DNA from: Ectocarpus siliculosus
Taxonomy: Eukaryota; Sar; Phaeophyceae; Ectocarpales; Ectocarpaceae
Direction of reading: 5' to 3'
NCBI GenBank assembly: GCA_000310025.1
Contig: FN648195.1
Coordinates: 186,505 to 250,504 of the forward strand
Length of the DNA stretch: 64,000 bases
The translations under genes and the position numbers were made by a program. The notes under the pieces are model-generated. The model made no database searches. It was not told the origin of the DNA and was given only the letters and a program-made list of their open reading frames with translations. This document shows, piece after piece, positions 22,501 to 32,800 of this stretch; position 1 is the stretch's first letter, and every line of letters begins with the position of its first letter.

Positions 22501-25500
22501 AACATAGAGTTGGCGAACCGTGGTGCGAACCAGAAAACATGCTCTTTTGACGGGTCGACCTGGTTCATTTCGAACGGGAGAAGTCTGGTCGACAGGCTTT
22601 GAACATAGCCGGCACAAGGACGGTATATGTATTATCAGACCACCTGAGATTTCATACTTCTTCCTCTCGCGGATGCATGACCCTAGCCTTCCCCCTTGGG
22701 TTGATGTCGTTCACGTTTTTTCCCCCCAGCTCCTTCGAGGGTGGCCTCTGATTCGGGTGCTGTGGTCGCAGCGATGCACCAACCGGGACTTTGCCACGGA
22801 GAGAGAGATCAGGTAAGGTAACTCGACGCAACCACACAGGATCCGAATATACAAGAAAAATAATCCAAATTTGGAACGGTTAAATCTTGCCAGTAGTGGG
22901 TTTGACGCGTTTGGAATCTTCCGGTCCACGCACAAGCATCCGCTGGAGACCCAAAGAAATGCCAAGCAACGGGACTTGAAGCCGCTTTTGACGACTTTCC
23001 GGATGTAGCGGGGATCACTAATGCGTGTGTTTGGTTGTCTCACATGGTGAAGAAGGGTTGCTTGGCAACACGCGTCTACCCCGCGTAGTGCAGGGCATAC
23101 AGACCGAAGCGAGAGCGAAAGCAACAGGAAACGCTCCCAGCAGCATTTGTTCTTCACGTTCGGAATTACCCCAAACGGACCCGCCGACAGTAGACCGTGA
23201 ACCCGCTAGCACTACACACCCCGATGGCCCGTGCCGGGTAACGGCTCGAGCGTGATATAGAGAGTCACACGTCGAAACTCGTGTACCCTGCGTCATCCGC
23301 CTGAGAGCGGTATGCAAGTCAAGGGAGCGACCCGAACACACAAGCCATCGAAAGTCTTGGCCCGTGGAAGATGCTCACTGTCGATGTTGTTTGTTGTTGA
23401 TGGGAAGCATCGTGGTGTGCCACGGCCGTGAAGCCGCCGCTCGTTGCCTACGGAACTCTTGTGCGAGGATTACTTGATTCACAGTGTAAGGATGCCAACT
23501 GCAAGTTGAGACGAAAAAGTAATTGCAATTTTTTCGTACACGCACACGCCTACCCATCGCCATCGCGCGCGCTCAAAGGAGTCCGCCTACGTAGCCTCGA
23601 AGTGCCGAAAACCTGTCCGATTTTAACCCAGTCATGCCGTCGACCCGCGTCTGAACATGCTCTTGTCGTGGTTTTCATGCTCGTTTCGTTGTTGATGGTG
23701 CGTCGCAGAACTGGTCCCTTCGGCCCGGCGGAGCTCTTGTATGGATGGGTAAGATCATGGCGGACCGTCGTTCGATAAAAAACGTATATTCCGGCCGGAG
23801 TTGTATGTTGAGACGTTTTGGAGCGACCCGGACGCACAGATATTCCGTGTTCGCGTACTCCGCACCCGTCGGGTGATACCTATCGGTTTCGCTGTCATAG
23901 GTTCTTTGCCGTCCGTTGTGGGGTCTTTCTAGTCGTCGGATTTCGAGTCCCACCTAACCTGGCTTTCGTCAGTCCCCCCCGTAAGCTGTAGGATGGTTGG
24001 ACGTGTTCCCGCTCCATTGTACCGCCATTGGGAGCCTGGCAGTGCCCCCCGGTTCTTCGTCCCTCTATGGCATTTTCTTGTTTTGTTTTTCGTTGCCGCG
24101 TTTGCCTCCAGTCTTGGCACCTCATGGTTTGCGATTCGTTTGCAATCTTCATACCTTGATGACCAATCACGTGTCACCCCTGCCCTCTTTTTTTCTTCTC
24201 TTGATTTCTCTCTCTGTGTCAGCTCGCCCCCCGCTCTCGAGCCACGTTTTTGCCGGCACAGTCTACGCACCCCTATGCGCCAACACTATTATGTTATTAT
24301 TAAATTTATTTATTTTTTGCCGATAATGTCCTAATTTCGACCACACCTCAGGTGTACCCGACCCTCCTACTGGTGCTTGTGGTCTGCTTCGTCTACGCTG
24401 TGATCAGCCCCTTCATCATGCCCGCGGGCGCTCTTTTCTTCGCCTTGGCCTACCTTGTCTACAAGTACCAGGTACGTTTGCCTCCAACGACCGGGCAAAC
24501 ACAAGGCGGTGGGGGTCGTCGAGGAGAATTAATTTTTTCCTTTTTTTTCGTGTTGTGGAAGTTGGCCAACTCACCAACATCACCATTTGTGTGTTCAAGT
24601 AAAAAAGAAGATCGCATCGTCCTGTGTGTAAGCGCGAGCGTGTTATGCGCATCGCGCCAAACAGAGGCCATTAGTTTTCCGCTCGCCTCGTTCTACCACC
24701 GACCGGAACTCAAAAGAAAGACGGCCCGGCACGGAGAGTCTATTTTGAAGAGCGGCGGTGGATTTTGGGTGGCTAATTTTTTGTGTTGCGGTTGTTTCCG
24801 TTCGAGGGCGGCGATTATCTGTGTTCGAGCCCAATCCTTTGAGACGTGAGTACAAAAGTCGTTCTGCGGCTGTCTTGCTATTTGTTGATATTTGATGCCT
24901 AGCTGGTAAAGTGATTTGTTTTGTGTCCTGTCCACCTCCTCCCTCCCCCCGCGCCCCTGGTCATCGCCTCCTTTGGTCGCTCTGCCTGGCAGGCCCTGTA
25001 CGTGTACGTTCCCAAGTACGAGAGCGGCGGAGTCTTCTGGTTCAGGTCTGTGTCTCGTTTGGTGGAAGCTTCTCGTGCATTTCACGCCTGAATTCCGATG
25101 CGTGACGTAGACTATTACATTTTTGGACCTGCGTGAAATTCCCGATCGCCAAAACGCTTGGCAGCAGTCTTTGTGGCGATGCGAATGGATGCATGCCCAG
25201 CCTTTTGTGTTTTTCTTACCGCGATCAACATTTGGTGGTGGTGGTGGTGGTGGTGGTGGTGGTGGTCATGGTGAGCCGTGCTGCTTGCCCGCATACCTAA
25301 CTGTTACCCTTTGTCCCAGGGAGGTTCGAGACTTTGGTCATGGCGTGTTGACGAAGGGGTTGTCCATGCGGCTACCGCACATGTTCTACGGTGTGTTGGC
25401 GTGTGGTGGGGTATTGTCTCTGTTGAGGTGTCGATCTTGTGCGGGCTCGAACCTCATCCCTTTTCCCGGCACTCTTGTAGCAGCGCCGTTGAGTGGATGT

Positions 25501-28341
25501 ATCGCTCGCACACAGTTGTATTATCCCTCGTAAGGTCTTCTCTCGTTCAGTCACAGACCTCACCCGGCCGACGTTCTGATTCGGCGTTGTTCCCGGGCAA
25601 ACAACCTTTTCGCGTATTTTCGTGTCGCGCCAGCCTTCGTTCGCGTTCGCGCAGTCTTCGTCCATGCGTGTGTGTGACACGTGCCTGCGGCGCGAGGCGT
25701 GCACCGTACGTTGCGTATGATACAGCACCCCCTGAATTGAGAATCACAGCCAAATTTATTTGGAGCACAATCGATGGCAGTGCCAAGAATGACGGCGTTG
25801 GAACCGTCTCATCAAGGAGCTTTCCGGAAACGCTTTGTTTTGATTTAGAATCCTCTTCGTCGCGGAGTAGTCGACCTTTGAAAATCGGTCCACTCGGTGT
25901 GGTATCTTATGTCGTGTCCCCTACGCTACGGTTGTGCTGTGAGCCGACCAGCCCTTCGGCTTTGGACACACACGAAATTATCTCGTCTTGCTGTACGTGT
26001 GGCGTTGAAATCACAATGTGCCGTCGCCACCCTTTTTTCCCCGACGCAACTTGTCCCCCAGCGTTTACCCGCGAGTGCTCATTGGACTGGCACTTGCTCA
26101 GCTTACGCTAGCGGGGTACGTCTACGTCCGAGCGGGGTTCACCCAAGCCTCGCTGATCTTACCGCTGCCAGTGTTCATTTACTGGTACGGCTACAGGAGC
26201 TTCAAAAGGTGAGAGGAACAGGATAGAACACGCCATCCCCCTGTTCGAAAACCTGTTCTGCAGGGTACTCTTTGGTCACTTTGCCTAAATCGTTGCTAAT
26301 GGTACGGACGCTGCTATACACCCGGCAATATACAACCCCCAAGTTTGGTGCTCTCAACCACCTTGAGAACATTCATGGCCCTGAAGGTGCTGTTGTTACG
26401 AAACAGCGGTCCACCTCCCTCCAATGAGTGTCACGAGTGCACGTAATAGTTTATGTCGTGACACAGCAATTTGACGGCATGAGGCACCCAGGTGGGGCTA
26501 TCAGGCTACGCTGCTGTTCTCCCAACCAGGAGCGTCTCGATGTTTTTCAACCACGGCCAGTGCCGATGTTTTCAGTAGCAGCGTCGCAAACTTGTGTGTC
26601 ATGACGTGGGTTTACCTTTCTTTTACACAACCCTAGGCGCAGGGGTCAGTCATGCCAGCAATACCCCTCCCTGCTTCATCCTTGCGGAGCGTAGCTGGGC
26701 CGGCGAAACAACCCGGCATTGTAGGGGTGCGAGGTCAACGGGCTAACGACTACGCCATGCGTTATTCACCCGCCCCGCGATCCTCTCCAGGTATCTCGGC
26801 CCCGCTGAAAGCATCTCGATGGAGACCGCTGCGAGGATCGACAGGCGAGGAGCGTCGGCCATGGCCGCGGCGGTCAAGGCTGCCGCCGAGGGCCGCAGGA
26901 GGAGGCACTGGGAGGACAGTGGCAGGCAGGATGGCGACGATGAGGAGGGCGATGAGGACGACGGGGTCAACCCAGACGAGTTCGAGCCTCTCCTGTACGC
27001 GCAGCTGGCGCTCACGTCTCCCTCGGTGGAACCCAGCGATTGCAGGTGAATCTCAGCGGAAGACAAACTATGAGTAGTTCGCGAATGCGTTGTTGGCCGT
27101 GTTTGAGAATGGTGCTACTTCTTTTACCTGATATAACTTCTTGCACTGGAAAGTGAAGAAGAGAGGGGGTGTGGACCGGAGATGGTCGTCGCAAGCTACC
27201 ATTGTTTTTCTAGCGCCATCTGAAAGATACAAGAACCGGCGCGTGTTCTCCATTTACAACAAAAAAAATCAACCAGTCCGCGCGACAGTGCGGTAGAGGC
27301 GTCGCGGCGGCGCAAGCGTGGAACGACCCGGGAAGGAACCGCAGACTCCGGCGGTCGCTCCGTGTCTCGAGGCGTTATTGTGGTCCAAGGAGGAGGGGAC
27401 GCGACCGAAACGCCTTTCCCGGAAGCGCGACACAAGCCCGGCGCCGGCGCCGTCGGAGGTGGAGGCTTAGTAGTCAGTGACAACGATAGCAGCTTTGGGG
27501 AGCAGAGGATACCTTCGCCCTTGCCGGCAGCGGGGGTGGCGGTGGACGGGTCGGCGGGAAAGCCGGCGGCCGAGGCTAGGAAAGAGGCCGAGTACTCGGA
27601 GAGGGCGTTGAACGATGAGGAGCACACCCTCGGACTGGAAAACGGCGTGGCGGCGGAGGGGCCGGTGATAGTGCCTGCCGACGCCGCGGCTGATGCGGCG
27701 GCGCTCGCGGCATCAGACCGGAACGCGAACGGCTGGTTCCAACTCGACGGCCTCATCGGCAACAACACCGAGGGTCGTCCCCTGACGAGGAGGGAAAAAG
27801 AAGGCCTGGAACGTCGCGCTCTGGCGGCCAAGTCTTTGGCCTCCTCGAATCCGCGGGTAAATGGGTGGCGGCGCAAATGCGCGCTGGGCGTCTCCTGTTG
27901 CGTGGCGTCTGTTCACGGGATCATCCTCGTTTTCGATCGTTGCGTATTGTGGAACGGCTTACGTTAACAACCGATGCGTTACCTCACGAACTCACACCCC
28001 CTGTGTTTCCCGGTGATTCCACACCACGGACAACCAAGCGAACCTCGAGTGAAGTGGCCTTGTAACCTCAAAAATCGTCGTCCCCCCCACCCCCGGCGCC
28101 GTACCCCATGTGTCCTGCTTGCTCGTCTCCCCTCAGCCCCCCTGACCCGGAGGCACGAAGAACTCGCGCGGGTTCCGGGGCTCCCTCGAGCTTGGAGGGC
28201 GCGGGGGAAGCTTCCTCGGGGTTACCAAGCCCGGCGGCGCTCGCCTCTCTCCAAGCACCGCTCCTCGGATCGAGGGCTGCGGCGGCCAGGGTCGCGGCGA
28301 GCGACGATCGCTCGTCGAGCGCTGACTACGTAGAGGTCTAG
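7287..28341 (+). CDS. OSCA/TMEM63/CSC1-family mechanosensitive ion channel
   Basis: The predicted product of about 1,200 residues would be a multi-pass membrane channel gated by osmotic or membrane tension, passing cations including calcium. TM0 (about residues 17-39) is followed by the family hallmark SVYAPR and by AGMDAYCLLRF. TM1 and TM2 (WVTVVFAYLFTWHALYVL) come next, then a long cytosolic RRM-like (PHM7_cyt) domain in exons 5-12 that ends with the family-typical DPRDVVWKNI. The membrane core in exons 13-23 includes FWSFPVLLIQ, YVIAGYLPVVLLLLLMLLLP, LNILGETFPAVAVYFL and SPFIMPAGALFFALAYLVYK. The tail of about 340 residues (exons 24-26) is polar and low in complexity. Compared with the family, the cytosolic loop has a large insertion (exons 8-10). 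All 26 exons join in phase. No frameshift or stop was found in the exons. Confidence 0.93.
8820..9652 (+). mobile_element. LINE fragment: C-terminal part of a reverse transcriptase ORF
   Basis: An open frame at 8841-9635 encodes the C-terminal region of a non-LTR retrotransposon polyprotein. Landmarks are TLDTEGF, YLDGPMDYAKKLKLPFRVG, and a zinc-knuckle-like HTCPCGKSEESRPHIVGEC (C-x-C, then H-x4-C), then FLWSLWQKRKE. It resembles 57355-58050 on the minus strand block for block, so both belong to one family. The frame runs into the shared 3' end and a C-run ending at 9652. The catalytic RT part is missing, which is normal for a 5'-truncated LINE insertion. It lies in intron 2 of the channel gene in the sense direction. 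Confidence 0.85.
9664..9783 (+). repeat. SINE-like repeat 3' end, sense copy
   Basis: It contains GAGAACCCGGCGTGCTCCGT, CCCGGCTTTGTAGGGATGCG, AGGTCAATGGTCTAACGACT, ACGGCATGCACGACTATGAG and TACA with a C-run. It follows the LINE fragment directly. Confidence 0.75.
10745..10945 (-). repeat. SINE-like repeat, antisense, longer copy
   Basis: Reading on the minus strand, it ends in the common 3' module (GGTCAGTGGTCTAATGACTA, GAGTA). It extends about 120 bp further 5', sharing AGTGCCATCATTYTTG and GCCAAACC (plus-strand sense) with the copy at 13386-13625. It lies in intron 4 of the channel gene. Confidence 0.7.
11836..11860. repeat. Short GC dinucleotide run
   Basis: CGCACGCGCGCGCGCGCGC lies within intron 5 of the channel gene. 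It is a simple repeat capable of Z-DNA, with no other feature attached. Confidence 0.6.
12211..12333 (+). repeat. SINE-like repeat 3' end, sense copy
   Basis: It carries the same modules as 9664-9783 (GTGCTCCGTCCCGGCTTTGT, AGGTCAGTGGTCTAACGACT) and ends GAGTC with a C-rich tail. It sits about 40 bp upstream of the exon 6 acceptor of the channel gene, so the C-run adds to the pyrimidine tract. Confidence 0.75.
13300..13625 (-). repeat. Two antisense SINE-like copies in tandem
   Basis: Copies at about 13300-13385 and 13386-13625 both run, on the minus strand, from GCTCCGTCCC through GTAGGGATGCGAGGTC and CTAACGAC to a C-run. The second is the longest copy in the window and includes the 5' part shared with 10745-10945. 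They follow exon 7 of the channel gene. Confidence 0.75.
14413..14577 (+). mobile_element. 5'-truncated LINE 3' end with C-run tail
   Basis: It runs GATAGATGGACTAGGGAAGA, GGCAAAGTAGGAAGCAACGA, CTCTCGAGGACGCGTGG, GGCATGCAAAACATAAGAGT and ACG, then a C-run. It is a close match to the 3' terminus of the LINE at 57315 on the other strand. Confidence 0.85.
14578..14690 (+). repeat. SINE-like 3' end joined to the LINE tail
   Basis: Immediately after the LINE C-run comes the SINE-type module (GCATGCTCCGTCCCGGCTTT, GAGGTCAATGGTCTAACGAC). It ends GAGGAC with a C-run of about 24, which may be inflated because read quality falls towards the gap. Confidence 0.7.
14841..14940. other. Assembly gap of 100 N in intron 8 of the channel gene
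   Basis: Exactly 100 N, so the length is probably a placeholder. The bases on both sides (about 14690-14840 and 14941-15090) show homopolymer inflation. 14740-14840 is a corrupted copy of 15145-15250: both contain GACACGCTCTTTACTAAA followed by GAGGAAA and ACCTT. Confidence 0.95.
15094..15175 (+). repeat. LINE/SINE 3' module, diverged copy
   Basis: TCCTCTCGAGGGCGTGTGGT, CAATGGTCTAATAACTATGG, CCTGCAATACTGAGTACACT. The terminal C-run is decayed to CTCCCTC. Confidence 0.65.
16501..16714. repeat. Three tandem copies of a 65-77-bp unit
   Basis: Units at about 16501-16572, 16573-16637 and 16638-16714 share GTTAGTGTTGATATGCGTAG, GACCGGATAGACTGCAA, TAGACGATGGT and GCCTAGATGGGA. They are in intron 10 of the channel gene, just after the donor. 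Confidence 0.85.
17525..17704 (+). mobile_element. 5'-truncated LINE 3' end with C-run tail
   Basis: This is the best-preserved short copy: ATAGATAGACTAGGGAAGAC, CGGCAAAGTAGGAAGGAACG, TCCTCTCGAGGACGCGTGGT, CAATGGTTTAACCGCTAAGC, GAGTACG and a C-run. It lies in intron 11 of the channel gene, sense orientation. Confidence 0.85.
18826..19047. repeat. Compound microsatellite (GTTGGT)n and (TTG)n
   Basis: Intron 13 of the channel gene holds GGTGTT/GGTATT hexamer arrays in two blocks, separated by GTGGTGTGGG, then about 17 TTG triplets. On the minus strand they read as Asn/Thr-rich frames, which I regard as artefacts. Confidence 0.9.
19447..19557. repeat. (CTGT)n microsatellite before the exon 14 acceptor
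   Basis: About 26 CTGT units with few interruptions end 18 bp before the AG at 19574-19575. The array is all pyrimidine plus G and sits where the polypyrimidine tract belongs. Confidence 0.92.
20593..20675 (+). repeat. LINE/SINE 3' module, partial copy
   Basis: CAATGGTCTATTGACTGTAT, GGCATGCACGGCCATGAGTA, then a C-run interrupted by single A. It lies in intron 15 of the channel gene. Confidence 0.7.
25230..25267. repeat. (GGT)n microsatellite
   Basis: Twelve or so GGT triplets in intron 22 of the channel gene. A Gly-run reading frame across it is not supported as coding. Confidence 0.85.
25765..25925. repeat. Dispersed repeat, copy 1
   Basis: It shares with 51650-51805 the ordered blocks GCGTTGTTGGAAC-like, GAGCTTTYCGRAAACG, CTTCGTCGCGGAGTAGTCGA-like, AATCGGTCCA and GGTGTGGTATCTTATG. 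Position in each gene is intronic (channel intron 22; reductase intron 4), both in the sense orientation of the host gene. Confidence 0.7.
26690..26775 (+). repeat. SINE-like 3' module near the exon 24 acceptor
   Basis: CTGGGCCGGCGAAACAACCC, GGCATTGTAGGGGTGCGAGG, TCAACGGGCTAACGACTACG. It ends about 15 bp before the exon 24 acceptor (26789-26790), with its C-rich remnant inside the pyrimidine tract. Confidence 0.7.
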
Positions 28342-29872
28342 GAGTGATAGCGTGGGCAATGATGCATGGGCTGGATGTTTTGGGAGGGGTGACGTGACCC
28401 CGAGGGAGCGTGATTTAGGCTCTACGGTGCGGATGGAAAACAAGGCACATGTCGATGCCAAAAGCAACGGTCGACATCCAGCACTGCTAAATACATCGGG
28501 CTTCTCTGTATCGCCATCGCGGCGAACAACAGTTGCTGTGCCAAACCCTGGCAGCACGTAAGAGATATGGGGCAGACATGATGACGGGTGTGTGTTTTTG
28601 TCTCAGTAGACCGGAAGAAAATGTTATATGTTTACTCCCTGGATGTAGACACGGCGGGGCTCGCGTGGATACTGTTTGTTGTTTCCTTTCGATATGACGG
28701 GTGCTGTGTTATCGTTTCTTTTGGGTGTGACGGGTGTTGTTGTATTGATTTCTTCGGACGTGACAAGGTGAATACCCCAACGTCTCTGGAACGTTTGGAT
28801 ATCTCTACAGTATCTTTCTGGACGACGTGGAAGACGGCATGCAAGGAAAAAATCGCAAATGAAGACGCCGGTCCACGGAGTAATTGCCAATCAAACACCA
28901 GATTGGGGTGTTCGTTGTGAGCATAGTTGATCGCTGATCGGCGCAGGTTCCACTGCAGGAAATGAGATGTTTTTTCGGATGGAGTACTTTCATCGGGAGA
29001 GACAACTGGAGGCCGATCAAACACCACCAGCGAAAGGCTCCACAACCTTCGAGAGTCCCGAGAGTGCTAAGACATGGACCAGTGCTGTTTCCGAGCCAGA
29101 ATAGTTGCGCGGGATGGCCAGACCCTTGTCCAAAAGAGAAGGGGCCTACACTTGAAACAGGTGAAATCGCAGACGAGGTGACCTTTAACGGAACTCACTC
29201 TTCGTTCGCGAACAAGACAACCAGAAACTCCATATCGTGAATTCCCCTCGCGTTGGACAACATCGAACAAACGGGATGTGGCCTATGCCTCCATCCAGCC
29301 CCGGCCTGCGACATTTGGCAAAACCAAGCTCTCGGTGAGTTGCAATCGGCAACGACTTTTACGCCAACGTCCATACGCAAACGTGCTACGGTCTGAAGAT
29401 GGGGGTGGCGAGGCGAAAGTTTTTTGCATGCAATGGCCGGAAGGGGGGTACTCCTCATGTGCTGGGGGGCATCCCGCGCAATGTCTCAAGCATAGCCATA
29501 CCCGTGTTCTCCGACATTCATTGCTAACGCCACCCCCTCCCAGGGCGTTTATTTCGTAGGTGCACGACGTTCGGCTCCGCGGTCGACTAGGGAAAGGGAC
29601 TGGCGATTCCTTTCGTGATAAAATAGTTACGGCAAGCATCGCGAAAGGAAGGTTGTCGAAAACACAGTAGATCGCAACAATCTTTTTCTTGTTGCCTTCC
29701 TTCATGTAGCCCCGCGTGGCGCGTTCATGTATGCCGAAAGGTGTAGTCTGACGTCCAGAATAGATAGACGAAATTGCAACAATTCACACACACACACATT
29801 CAACAAGTCGTGCACTACTCACCGTATTCAATAATTTTGCGACATCTCCTGGCCCCATATCTTATCTATTTC
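28342..29872. other. Convergent intergenic region, no gene recognised
   Basis: Between the channel stop (28339-28341) and the stop of the minus-strand gene (29873). Short frames exist on both strands but none resembles a family. It contains a weak repeat of GACGGGTG-type units at about 28690-28760. Confidence 0.6.
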
Positions 29873-32800
29873 CTACATGTAGTCATCATCTGTGCCGATC
29901 TCGTAGTGAGTCGTCTGAAGCTGCTTCTTGAGCGCTCTGTTCTTATCAATCTGCGCCTGTCGCTCCTCCGCTGTTGCTACCATGCCGCCGGAAGCTCGCT
30001 GAAGGGGCGTGGTTCAGTGCCCAATGCGCATGATCCATGAGGAGGGGAATCCCACAGCGGCAGAGTCGGGAACCGGGGGTGGGGCAGTAGGACGAGAAGG
30101 AAGGTTAGCTTGGAGCGACACCCCTTCACTAACCCCACCTAGATCCTTGCATTTCAGAGACAAATAACGCGGCAGCGAAACAACATGCGCCATCAATCGT
30201 TCACAACTGGTACGCCATTTGAATGAATGCCCTAGCTAGAGGCTTTGGGGACATGTGGACAACCGTTCCTTGTCTAACAGGTGCTGAGCCTTCACCTCAA
30301 TACCATGTTGGACAAAGTCGCGCGTACACCCCACGAGATGCCCCCAACTCAAAATATCAAGTGGATCCCCACATTTGAGGGACTGGCCAACACTAAACTC
30401 CGCAGGAACGCTTAGAAGTGAACTGAATAGACGATAGCGTGTGGCAAATCATTCCCGGGGAAACAAACCGTGTTCATTACTCGGAAACCTTTCCAGCTCA
30501 GCCCAAAGTACGCGTGATCCCTAAAGAGCAGAGTCTACGATAAGCCTACCAACGGTTGAAGGAGGATCGACACGTGGTTGACATTGAGTGAGGGCAGGGA
30601 AAAATAATCTCTGCGAAGAACTCCGACTAAACGTAAGCATGTGTTCAGGCATGGAGACAAGTCGCAACATCAGCGCAGCCGTTACAACTCAGGACATATT
30701 TTGGGATTGAGCACCACCTGGCAAAGAGCTTCTGAAGGATATGTGGCTCCAGACTGATGACATCGCTTTCCGTAGTCGGTGGCTATCAGTAAATGTGGGT
30801 AAAGTTGGCCACAGAAGAGAATCGCATAGATGAAAACAAGCTCACTTGTGTCCTCATTGCGTCCGTTTGCCAGTCAAATTTGTGGTTCCCCAGGGTGAAA
30901 TGAGTCCGCGATAGGTCCGCCTTGACCTCCTTGGCAAGTCCCCTGTTTCCCGCTAATTTTACCTGGCACGTATGACGCATTGGTTGATGTTGAGTGTGCG
31001 CTCCGTCGTAAAGCATGATCAAAGGCAACGAATGGCATGCTGTTTCTCGAGTTATCACCGTACGGCAACTAAACATGGACCAAGTAAACGTGTACAGTAG
31101 TGGGTGGAGAAAGTGGGGATGCAGGTAGGTGAGGACGAGCGCAACCTTGTGCAAAGGCCGAAACAACACCACGCCGAGCCCAGACTCGTGAACCGCTTGG
31201 TGTGTGCAGCAGCTTTACCAAAACACCCTTCGTGATGAGTCTGCGGCTGATCCTTTTCGTCTTTTCGTTAAGATCTGCCGCAATATATGATAATTTGATG
31301 GTTGTTGATACATCAAAGTACGCAAGGACGCGAATAACTTCATTTTAGGGACAATATGAGCGCTCTAGTTACAACTACGACCAACGATACCCTTGTCCTC
31401 TTCATCCGCCGAGTCATCGGTTCTTTGGCAATGGCAGGAACACGCCTGCAACATGAGCGCAGCTTGAATCTCTGTATGAGGTACAAATACCTTTTCTGGG
31501 TCGTATTGGAACCCCATCTGGTGATCCGTGGTGTAGTCCATCTCTTCCTCACCAAACTTGAAATGTGTTCGAGTGAGGGCCACCTGGGTGTTTGAGTTGA
31601 AGCGGAGAAGCCACCCGGAAAAAATCGGCAATATTCTGCAAGAAGCGTTCGCACCTTTATGGGTTTCTGTCGTACACTACCCTCGAAAAAATCAACACAG
31701 TAGAAAGAAATCTCTCGTACCCACAGCCAGGACTACGGCCGGTTGACCCTCGGAAACAGCCGAACGATTCCTCCTATAAACGACTACTCGTTCACCTTTA
31801 GCTGGCGGTTCTTCTCGAGCTGGACCCCCCTGTCTTCCCCCTGGGGCACCTGCAGGTCCATCTGGTCGGTGGCCATCGTCCTGTACACCGTCGGGGCGTT
31901 GCCAAACGATAGATTTGTGCTCTTGATCATATTCTTCACCTGTCAGGAGTGAAGGATGGTTGGTTGAGTGAGGGTTTGAACATGGTACATACATAGTTTG
32001 ATTGGCCAACAAGATCTTCTGCTTGAGATGATTGCCCGCTCAACTGACATCAAATTGTACCTCGCCGCACTAACGCATCGACAAGGGGGACTATAACTAC
32101 AGACTTTTGTGTTCTTCGAACCCACCCCTCGGAGTTGATTTCTTCTCTTGCGAAAGATCAACCTGCCTAGGACTGTTGTTGGGAAAACCCTCCAACCCTG
32201 CGCCCCCTGAAGCCACCTCTGTTGTTTTACTGGGATGATTGTTAAACTCTGCACAGCTGGAAAATGCCGCAACAATTTGTAGAATATGGACGTTTGCCGT
32301 TGCCGCCCGTTCCAAATTCCATGCTTCTGAACAAGGGGATACTAACACGTGTTTATGAGCCAAGATACACAACACGACGAGGCGTTGATGGCCGAAACAT
32401 AGGTGACCAACTCTTCTTACGACAGCAGCACAAAAACACACCTCAGTGTTGAGAACCCCCGTGTAGTCATCCAGGTGCCCTGTAGGGTCCGGCAGCGTAC
32501 TTGTTCGCTCGTACACCATCGGCTCTTCCCCAAAGGTGAAGTGTGTCCTGGTTAACGCTTGCTTGAGCTCCTTGTTGCGCTTCTCGTCTTCGCCTCTCGG
32601 CGGCGCCCCCAGAATATCTTTTTGTCGGCTCATGGCATCGCTTTCGTACAATATCTTGCATGTGTGTGTTGGGGGCAGGCAAGTTTTGGTGACGTGTTTA
32701 AACGGTTGGAACACTATCGATGGACGAGGGGGGGGGGGAGGCAGACCTGACCATCCATTCGCATGACCCAAGCGTACAATCAACACCGTATCTCCTTGTA

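Larger units (their letters stand above)
7287..28341 (+). other. Exon map of the OSCA-like channel gene
   Basis: Exons by splice sites and phase: 7287-7545, 8448-8623, 10099-10188, 10673-10729, 11329-11411, 12370-12492, 13191-13284, 14217-14375, 15757-15889, 16235-16470, 17157-17312, 17902-17997, 18629-18709, 19576-19640, 20333-20414, 20969-21049, 21490-21567, 21910-22002, 22730-22812, 23709-23748, 24352-24471, 24993-25045, 26062-26208, 26791-27045, 27277-27856, 28153-28341. Introns 1, 3 and 12 use GC donors (CAG|GCAGGT, GAG|GCAAGT, CAG|GCACGA). The last junction is uncertain: donor 27864 with acceptor 28136 is equally in phase and gives eight more residues. The small or unexpected exons (20, and 7-10) are the least secure. 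Confidence 0.85.

Noticed and set aside
25278-26111. 277-codon plus frame
   Set aside because: It lies in intron 22, crosses the dispersed repeat, and matches no family. Exon 23 of the channel uses another frame.
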